The notes beneath the pieces are model-generated. The model was not told the DNA's origin, ran no database searches, and worked only from the letters and a program-made list of their open reading frames with translations. Of a stretch of 7,450 nt of DNA, positions 1-3,812 are shown in pieces. Every line of letters starts with the position of its first letter. Within the stretch, counting starts at the first letter, position 1. The DNA is from Hyphomicrobiales bacterium (lineage in GTDB: Bacteria; Pseudomonadota; Alphaproteobacteria; Rhizobiales; Beijerinckiaceae): NCBI GenBank assembly GCA_015655535.1, contig JAATEW010000301.1, positions 1-7,450 of the forward strand, in the 5' to 3' direction. The position numbers and the translations under genes were made by a program.

Positions 1-383
1 GCTGGATCAAGGATCTGTCGCAGCCGGACCCGACGAATGTCTTCAATCTCTTCGGGCTCCTGCCTTACGATCCGACCACACTTCCGCTCGTCGGGCATTT
101 TCTCGCGATCGGCATCTGGCCCTTGATCATGGGCGTCTCGATGTTCGTTCAGATGAAGATGAATCCGGAGCCGCCGGACCCGATCCAGCGGCAGATGTTC
201 ACCTGGATGCCGGTGATCTTCACCTTCATGCTCGGCACCTTTCCCTCGGGCCTCGTCATCTACTGGACCTGGAACAATACGCTCTCCGTCATCCAGCAGA
301 CGTTCATCATGCGCCGCGCCGGAGTGAAGGTGGAACTCTGGGACAATCTGGCGGGCATGTTCCGCAAGAAGGCGGTCACCTGA
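1..383 (+). CDS. yidC: Membrane protein insertase YidC, C-terminal part (5' end outside window)
   Basis: YidC inserts proteins into the inner membrane, alone or with SecYEG. Only the last 126 residues are here, read in the frame starting at base 3 and ending at TGA 381-383. Visible are a loop with the VFNLFGLLPYDP segment (window residues 13-24), a hydrophobic helix at about residues 32-50, a polar stretch rich in Pro (NPEPPDPIQRQ), and a second hydrophobic stretch at about 65-90 with the typical WMPVIFTFMLGTFPSGLVIYW pattern followed by NNTLSVIQQ. These are hallmarks of the last transmembrane helices of YidC/Oxa1. The tail after them is short and basic (RKKAVT end), as is usual for ribosome-facing YidC tails. 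It lies directly before engB on the same strand, a gene order known in alphaproteobacteria. The family assignment is firm; the N-terminal periplasmic domain cannot be judged. Confidence 0.95.
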   Translation, partial: WIKDLSQPDPTNVFNLFGLLPYDPTTLPLVGHFLAIGIWPLIMGVSMFVQMKMNPEPPDPIQRQMFTWMPVIFTFMLGTFPSGLVIYWTWNNTLSVIQQTFIMRRAGVKVELWDNLAGMFRKKAVT

Positions 384-400
384 CGCCACCGCTCTTGCAA

Positions 401-447
401 ACCCTCTCCCAGTGGGAGAGGCTGCCGCCGGAGGCGGCGGGTGAGGG
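401..447 (+). repeat. REP-like repeat copy A, forward orientation
   Basis: The unit has two hairpins and a conserved GGGTGAGGG tail. Stem I pairs CCTCTCCC (403-410) with GGGAGAGG (414-421). Stem II pairs GCCGCC (424-429) with GGCGGC (433-438) around a GGA loop. The first bases CCCTC can also pair with the GAGGG at the end, closing the whole unit. An inverted copy lies at 516-562. It falls just after the yidC stop, so it may end or protect that transcript. Confidence 0.85.
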
Positions 448-515
448 ACTACGGTCTCTCACGCAGATGGGGAATTCATTCGAGATGCGTCGCAGCCTCC
501 ATCCCGAGGTCATAA

Positions 516-562
516 CCCCTCACCCGGCTGCTCCGCCGCCCCCCTCTCCCTCTGGGAGAAGG
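516..562 (-). repeat. REP-like repeat copy B, inverted relative to copy A
   Basis: The reverse complement of this stretch matches copy A over its full length. Stem II (GGC 526-528 with GCC 538-540, GC with GC inside, loop TCC) has one mismatch. Stem I pairs TCTCCC (545-550) with GGGAGA (554-559). The unit ends 17 bases before the engB ATG at 580, so its GGGAGAAGG end is the only purine-rich stretch near that start. A and B together could fold into one long hairpin with a loop of about 68 bases. Confidence 0.85.
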
Positions 563-582
563 TCTGCCTCAGACCGTTGATG
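554..582 (+). promoter_or_regulatory. Possible engB ribosome binding region inside a repeat, with a small hairpin before the start
   Basis: GGGAGAAGG (554-562) resembles a Shine-Dalgarno sequence but lies about 17-20 bases from ATG 580, too far for a normal site. Between them GGTCT (561-565) and AGACC (571-575) form a perfect 5-bp stem with a 5-base loop. Folding it would bring the purine stretch close to the start. No other Shine-Dalgarno-like stretch lies between 563 and 579. The function is an inference; engB may also be translated by coupling or weak initiation. Confidence 0.35.
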
Positions 583-1239
583 GCCGATTCCGAAGACGAC
601 TTTCATGAGATCGGCCGCAAGCTCTTTGCCGGCGAATGTGATTTCATTTGGGCGGCGCCGAGCCTCGGCAATCTGCCGCCGCAAGGCGCACCCGAGATCG
701 CCTTCGCCGGCCGCTCCAATGTCGGCAAATCCTCGCTTTTAAACGCCCTCACCAATCGCAAGGCACTGGCGCGCACGTCGAACACGCCGGGCCGCACGCG
801 CGAGCTGAACTTCTTTGCTTTGGGCGGAACGGTGGAGACTTCGCGCCTGCGGCTCGTCGATATGCCGGGCTATGGCTATGCGGCGGCGGGCAAGGAGAAG
901 GTCGCGGCCTGGACGAAGCTCATGCAGAATTATCTGCGCGGCCGGCCGACGCTGTTGCGGGTCTTCGTCCTCATCGATGGGCGGCATGGACTGAAAGCGA
1001 TCGACGACGAGATGCTCGATCTTCTCGATAAATCCGCCGTGTCCTATCAGATCGTGTTGACGAAGCGCGACGAAGTGAAGGCTTCGGATGCGGCGCAATG
1101 TCTGGCGCGCACGATTGAGGCGATCAGCAAGCGGCCGGCGGCTTTCCCGCAAGTGATCTTCACATCGTCGGAAACGGGCGAAGGCATCCCCGAGCTGCGC
1201 GAAGCGATCGCCCGGCTTTTGGCCGAGCGGGGATTTTGA
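580..1239 (+). CDS. engB: Ribosome biogenesis GTP-binding protein EngB (YihA/YsxC)
   Basis: EngB is a small TRAFAC-class GTPase needed for assembly of the large ribosomal subunit. From ATG 580 the protein has 219 residues, normal for the family. The GTPase motifs are in order: G1 GRSNVGKSS (44-52), switch region with TPGRT (69-73), G3 DMPG (94-97), G4 TKRD (161-164) and G5-like TSS (195-197). The N-terminal half contains the typical ARKLFAGE-like segment (here GRKLFAGECDF, 12-22). The frame also has a TTG directly before the ATG. ATG 580 is preferred because it fits the family and no upstream ATG is in frame. It follows yidC on the same strand with a 196-base gap filled largely by two repeats. 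Downstream it faces the convergent rpmE. Family identity is firm; only the start is slightly uncertain. Confidence 0.96.
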   Translation: MADSEDDFHEIGRKLFAGECDFIWAAPSLGNLPPQGAPEIAFAGRSNVGKSSLLNALTNRKALARTSNTPGRTRELNFFALGGTVETSRLRLVDMPGYGYAAAGKEKVAAWTKLMQNYLRGRPTLLRVFVLIDGRHGLKAIDDEMLDLLDKSAVSYQIVLTKRDEVKASDAAQCLARTIEAISKRPAAFPQVIFTSSETGEGIPELREAIARLLAERGF

Positions 1240-1281
1240 AGCTCTGATCTTTGGAAATAAAGCGCATAAGGTTGTGCGCGT

Positions 1282-1333
1282 ACCCTCTCCCCTTGCGGGA
1301 GAGGGTGGTCAGCGGAGCTGACCGGGTGAGGGG
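1282..1333 (+). repeat. REP-like repeat copy C, forward orientation
   Basis: Same architecture as copy A. Stem I pairs ACCCTCTCCC (1282-1291) with GGGAGAGGGT (1297-1306), 10 bp. Stem II pairs GGTCAGC (1307-1313) with GCTGACC (1317-1323) around the same GGA loop seen in copy A, but with different stem bases. The tail is GGGTGAGGGG (1324-1333). It begins 42 bases after the engB stop, so it is the most likely 3' end structure for the engB transcript; there is no clear U-run. Confidence 0.85.
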
Positions 1334-1359
1334 TTGATTGCGGCGCTTAAAGTATAGAA

Positions 1360-1371
1360 GGTATTAATACC
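1360..1371. other. Perfect 12-bp palindrome between repeat copies C and D
   Basis: GGTATTAATACC reads the same on both strands and lies in the middle of the 36-base AT-rich spacer between the inverted copies C and D, overlapping the first bases of D by two. It may be part of the repeat pair or a chance palindrome. Confidence 0.6.
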
Positions 1372-1421
1372 CCTCATCCGTCATGCTTCGCATGACACCT
1401 TCTCCCGCAAGGGGAGAAGGT
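1370..1421 (-). repeat. REP-like repeat copy D, inverted relative to copy C
   Basis: Stem II pairs GTCATGC (1380-1386) with GCATGAC (1390-1396) around TTC. Stem I pairs ACCTTCTCCC (1397-1406) with GGGAGAAGGT (1412-1421). Compared with copy C, stem I has changed from CCCTC/GAGGG to CCTTC/GAAGG on both sides, so pairing is kept. It lies 16 bases from the end of the extended rpmE frame, and on the - strand could form the 3' end of the rpmE transcript. Confidence 0.85.
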
Positions 1422-1437
1422 TCGCTCACCACGCGGA

Positions 1438-1485
1438 CTACTTCTTTCCGAAGGCCATATTGCCGAAGCGCGAATTGAAGCGCTA
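1438..1485 (-). other. In-frame continuation of rpmE beyond the TAG stop
   Basis: After TAG (1485-1483, - strand) the same frame reads RFNSRFGNMAFGKK and ends at a second TAG (1440-1438). A basic, Phe/Asn-containing tail after the DRGGR motif is the normal C-terminus of L31, and the total of 76 codons matches the usual family length. One base change in the first TAG (for example to TCG, Ser) would restore a complete protein. It could be a real nonsense mutation, a sequencing or assembly error, or read-through. Confidence 0.75.
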
Positions 1486-1668
1486 CAGGCGGCCACCACG
1501 GTCGAGCAATTGCTGCGAGCCGCCGGTCCAGGCCGGATGGGTCTTGGGATCGATGTCGAGGTTCAGCGTGTCGCCTTCGGCGCCATAGGTCGAGCGCGTC
1601 ATGAATTCGGTCCCGTCCGTCATCACGACTTTGATCAGGTGATATTGCGGATGGATATCGGCTTTCAT
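1483..1668 (-). CDS. rpmE: Ribosomal protein L31 (bL31), apparently cut short by an in-frame TAG
   Basis: bL31 is a small protein of the large subunit near the bridge to the 30S head. From ATG 1668 the frame gives 61 residues with the family signature: MKADIHPQYH at the start, then VMTDGTEF, RSTYG, DTLNLDIDPKTHPAWTGG (34-50) and DRGGR (56-60). No cysteine is present, so this is the zinc-free (C-minus) type. The family is usually about 70-80 residues. Here TAG falls at codon 62, although 14 typical C-terminal codons follow in the same frame (see 1438-1485). The frame is open upstream to 1731, but ATG 1668 is chosen because the family begins there and GAGG (1680-1677) sits 8 bases before it. 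A promoter and a leader hairpin lie just upstream. It converges with engB. Confidence 0.9.
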   Translation of the reverse strand: MKADIHPQYHLIKVVMTDGTEFMTRSTYGAEGDTLNLDIDPKTHPAWTGGSQQLLDRGGRL

Positions 1669-1680
1669 AACCCTTACCTC

Positions 1681-1710
1681 AAAAAAATCATGCCGCGAGG
1701 TCTCTCGCGG
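1681..1710 (-). terminator. GC hairpin followed by U7 in the rpmE leader (attenuator or upstream terminator)
   Basis: On the - strand, CCGCGAG (1710-1704) pairs perfectly with CTCGCGG (1699-1693) around a 4-base loop. After five bases comes a run of seven T (1687-1681). The Shine-Dalgarno GAGG of rpmE follows immediately. It could end read-through from the aminotransferase gene, or act as an attenuator of rpmE, since the predicted promoter lies just in front of it. The 5-base spacer makes it a less than ideal intrinsic terminator. Confidence 0.5.
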
Positions 1711-1719
1711 CGCGCCGGT

Positions 1720-1748
1720 TCTATAACGCAAGCTCGTTCAGCGAACAA
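1720..1748 (-). promoter_or_regulatory. Likely sigma-70-type promoter of rpmE
   Basis: On the - strand a -35 candidate TTGTTC (1748-1743) and a -10 candidate TATAGA (1725-1720) are separated by exactly 17 bases. Transcription would start near 1713, directly before the hairpin at 1710-1693, giving a leader of about 45 bases. The -35 box overlaps a dyad, CAAGA and TCTTG with a 2-base centre (1746-1757). Read by eye only. Confidence 0.5.
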
Positions 1749-1757
1749 GATGTCTTG

Positions 1758-1791
1758 AGCCTTTAAAAAAACACGCGTTTCTTCAAAGGCT
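1758..1791 (-). terminator. Long hairpin at the aminotransferase stop codon
   Basis: On the - strand the arm 1791-1777 pairs with 1772-1758 as a 15-bp stem, including two G-U pairs, around a GCGU loop (1776-1773). The last base of the TAA stop starts the stem. The same stem on the + strand would have two A-C mismatches, so the structure fits - strand RNA. The U-run lies inside the 3' arm, not after the stem, so it may be an RNA-stabilising 3' structure more than a classical terminator. Confidence 0.5.
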
Positions 1792-3230
1792 TATTTCGCC
1801 GCCCGCGATTTGATCGCGTTCTCGGCCAAGGTCTTGCCGAGCGACCAGACGGCGCCCGGCACCTTATGGCTGTCGGCGATGACCTGCTCGAAAGATTGCT
1901 CGATCCAGTCGCAATCCGTGTCGGTCAGGATCATGGCCGGCAGAAGCTTGATCGTATGGATGCCATGGCCCGCGACCTGCGCCAGGATTTTATGGTCCTT
2001 GAACAAAGGCACGGTGATGAGCTGGCAGAAGAGGCCGGCATTGGCCGCCTCGAGCAAGGTCCAGGAGGCTTTTAGCTTCAGGCTTTTCGGCGGCCCGAAT
2101 TCGATGCCGATCATGAGCCCCTTGCCGCGCACGGTCTTCAAAAGCTCGTAGCGCGGCACCATGGCCTCGAAGGCGGCCAACAGGCGGGCGCCGGTCTTCG
2201 CCGCGTTTTGGATGAGGCGTTCCTGCTCGATGACTTCGAGCGTCGCCAAACCCGCCGCCATGGCGAGATCGTTCTTGGCGAAAGTCGAGCCATGCACGAC
2301 GGCGCGATCCATACGGCTGAAGACCTTGTCGAAGACCGCTTTGCGCGTCAGCACCGCGCCGACCGGCACATGGCCGCCGGAGAGAGTCTTGGCGAGGAGC
2401 ACCATGTCGGGTTCGACATTCCAATGTTCGACCGCGAGAAAGCGGCCGGTGCGGCCCATGCCGGTCTGAATCTCGTCGGCGATGAAGAGCGTGCCATATT
2501 TGCGGCAGAGCGCCTGGGCGCCCCGCAAATAGAGATCGTCCGGCATGTTGACGCCCTTGCCCTGGATGGGCTCGACGATGAAACCCGCGATCTGCCGCCC
2601 CGCGAGGGCTCTTTCCAGAGCCGCGAGATCGTTGAAGGGGATCTCGTAACAATCGGGCAGCAAGGGCCCGAAGCCCTCGCGAAATATGGTGTCGCCGTTC
2701 AAGGCGAGAGCGCCGTAGGAGAGGCCGTGGAAGGCATGGTCGCAATAGACGATGCCCGGGCGGCCGGTCGCGCGGCGGGCGAATTTGATCGCCGACTCGA
2801 CGGCTTCCGAACCGGAATTGGCGAAGAAGACCTTATCGAGATAGGGCACGTAGCGCAGCAGGCGTTCGGCGAGAAGACCCGCCAGCACCGGCAGATCCAT
2901 CTGCACCAGGCCCGGCAGATCCGCGTCGAGCACGGTTTTCAAAGCGTCGCGTACCGTCGGATGATTGCGGCCCAAGCCGAAGACGCCCCAGCCGCTCAAC
3001 AGATCGAGATAGCGGTCGCCCTTGCGATCCCAGAGATATTGCCCGCGGCCGTGTTTGAAGCCGACATCGAAGCCGATGGTTTGCAGAACGCGCACCATCA
3101 TTTCGTTCAGATGCTGCGTGTGCAGGCTGTAGCGTTCGGCCTCACGCTCCACGAGCATCGAGCCGATGTCGAAGGTGTGCTGCTGCTCTCCTTCGCTTGG
3201 CTCAACCTTGTGTAGCTGCGTGTTTCTCAT
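1791..3230 (-). CDS. Class-III PLP-dependent aminotransferase (HpnO-like candidate)
   Basis: Fold-type I, class-III aminotransferases move an amino group between a donor and a carbonyl substrate using pyridoxal phosphate. From ATG 3230 the protein has 479 residues. Visible are the phosphate-binding NSGSEAVESAIKFAR (138-152), HAFHG (165-169), the EP pair (220-221), DEIQTGMGRTG (252-262) with the cofactor-ring Asp, the Schiff-base lysine K281 in AKTLSGG, and HGSTF (313-317). The length, DLLSGWGVFGLGRNHP (76-91) and the C-terminal LEAANAGLFCQLI (393-405) recall HpnO, the enzyme of aminobacteriohopanetriol synthesis, but no hopanoid gene is near and this is from memory of the family. The frame also opens at TTG 3251; ATG 3230 is preferred because GGAG lies 8 bases before it. 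Neighbours are rpmE downstream and a gene-free gap upstream. Confidence 0.9.
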   Translation of the reverse strand: MRNTQLHKVEPSEGEQQHTFDIGSMLVEREAERYSLHTQHLNEMMVRVLQTIGFDVGFKHGRGQYLWDRKGDRYLDLLSGWGVFGLGRNHPTVRDALKTVLDADLPGLVQMDLPVLAGLLAERLLRYVPYLDKVFFANSGSEAVESAIKFARRATGRPGIVYCDHAFHGLSYGALALNGDTIFREGFGPLLPDCYEIPFNDLAALERALAGRQIAGFIVEPIQGKGVNMPDDLYLRGAQALCRKYGTLFIADEIQTGMGRTGRFLAVEHWNVEPDMVLLAKTLSGGHVPVGAVLTRKAVFDKVFSRMDRAVVHGSTFAKNDLAMAAGLATLEVIEQERLIQNAAKTGARLLAAFEAMVPRYELLKTVRGKGLMIGIEFGPPKSLKLKASWTLLEAANAGLFCQLITVPLFKDHKILAQVAGHGIHTIKLLPAMILTDTDCDWIEQSFEQVIADSHKVPGAVWSLGKTLAENAIKSRAAK

Positions 3231-3321
3231 GCGTGACGCTCCACGTGACAAGGTCTCTTGTGCCGGGCTATTCCTTGCCCGCCGACCGATGATTAGGCCT
3301 CGACGAAACCGCGATGCCTGA

Positions 3322-3347
3322 GCCTGATCTTTTAGAAAAGTCCAGGC
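3322..3347. promoter_or_regulatory. 26-bp interrupted dyad upstream of the aminotransferase
   Basis: Outer arms GCCTG (3322-3326) and CAGGC (3343-3347) enclose inner arms CTTTT (3329-3333) and AAAAG (3336-3340), with two unmatched base positions between them and a 2-base centre. It is 92 bases upstream of the aminotransferase ATG. Such a symmetric site could bind a dimeric regulator or form a leader hairpin. No known operator is recognised. Confidence 0.35.
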
Positions 3348-3518
3348 GGCTTTTCGTAACCAAGATCATGCGTAAAGAGGAAGCCCAAAGGCAATCTCGA
3401 TTCGATCTCGCTCGTCCTGTCCGAAGACGAATAAGACCACCTTAGATTGCAACCCACAGAATAGACGAGTCAAACGGCGACCGCCATGGCCTAAGCGAAC
3501 GAAATAGGTTTTCCCCCC

Positions 3519-3670
3519 GAAAACAATGGCTTGTGAGAAGCACAACAGGTTTGAGGGAAAAGGCTGCCTATATGACGCGACGAATAGCAAGACTATACCG
3601 AGAGAGGTTCTAGCGCGGGGAAAAAATCTGCTTTCACGACCTTGGCCGCGGATCTCACAAGCCATTTTTC
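3519..3670. repeat. Inverted repeat of about 18-20 bp around a 114-bp centre
   Basis: The 14 bases AATGGCTTGTGAGA (3525-3538) recur as an exact reverse complement at 3653-3666. With a 2-base indel the match extends outward to GAAAA at 3519-3523 and its complement up to 3670. The arms enclose 114 bases without a gene. A small hairpin, GTTTTC (3508-3513) with GAAAAC (3519-3524), overlaps the left arm. It may be a small non-autonomous element (MITE-like) or a structured RNA; no target duplication is obvious. Confidence 0.55.
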
Positions 3671-3774
3671 CTCGGCGCTTGGTCCGCTTATCATGTAGGC
3701 CGCATCGGCGAAAAGTCAGAGCTGTGTCGCACCCTTGGGCTTGCAGACAGCCGGAATCCCCGCGCATGTGACAC

Positions 3775-3796
3775 AAAAGCAACGCCTCCTGGAGGC
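3775..3796 (-). terminator. Weak terminator candidate after the ATPase gene
   Basis: On the - strand GCCTC (3796-3792) pairs with GAGGC (3788-3784) around a 3-base loop, followed five bases later by TTTT (3778-3775). It starts 17 bases after the ATPase stop. Stem and U-run are both short, so the call is weak. Confidence 0.35.
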
Positions 3797-3812
3797 CGCC
3801 GGTTTCCGTCGC

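Larger units (their letters stand above)
3252..3812. other. 561-base gap without a convincing gene
   Basis: The gap separates the ATPase stop from the aminotransferase start. Its middle (about 3360-3720) is clearly richer in A and T than the neighbours. Open frames exist on both strands, including one of 138 codons on the - strand (3782-3366), but that frame uses codons such as CTA, AGA, ATA and TTA, has no protein motif I recognise and lacks the strong third-position GC of the real genes. The gap holds a dyad at 3322-3347, an inverted repeat at 3519-3538 and 3653-3670, and a weak terminator at 3775-3796. It presumably also contains the aminotransferase promoter, which I could not place. Confidence 0.6.

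Noticed and set aside
395..580. 61-codon + strand ORF between yidC and engB
   Set aside because: It is made almost entirely of the two inverted repeat copies and their spacer; no independent coding sign.
1669..1731. N-terminal extension of L31 starting at ATG 1731
   Set aside because: The family starts at MKADIHP, a ribosome site precedes ATG 1668, and the extension would overlap the promoter and leader hairpin.
2208..3215. 335-codon + strand ORF opposite the aminotransferase
   Set aside because: It is antisense to a gene with complete catalytic motifs; long antisense frames are common in high-GC coding DNA.
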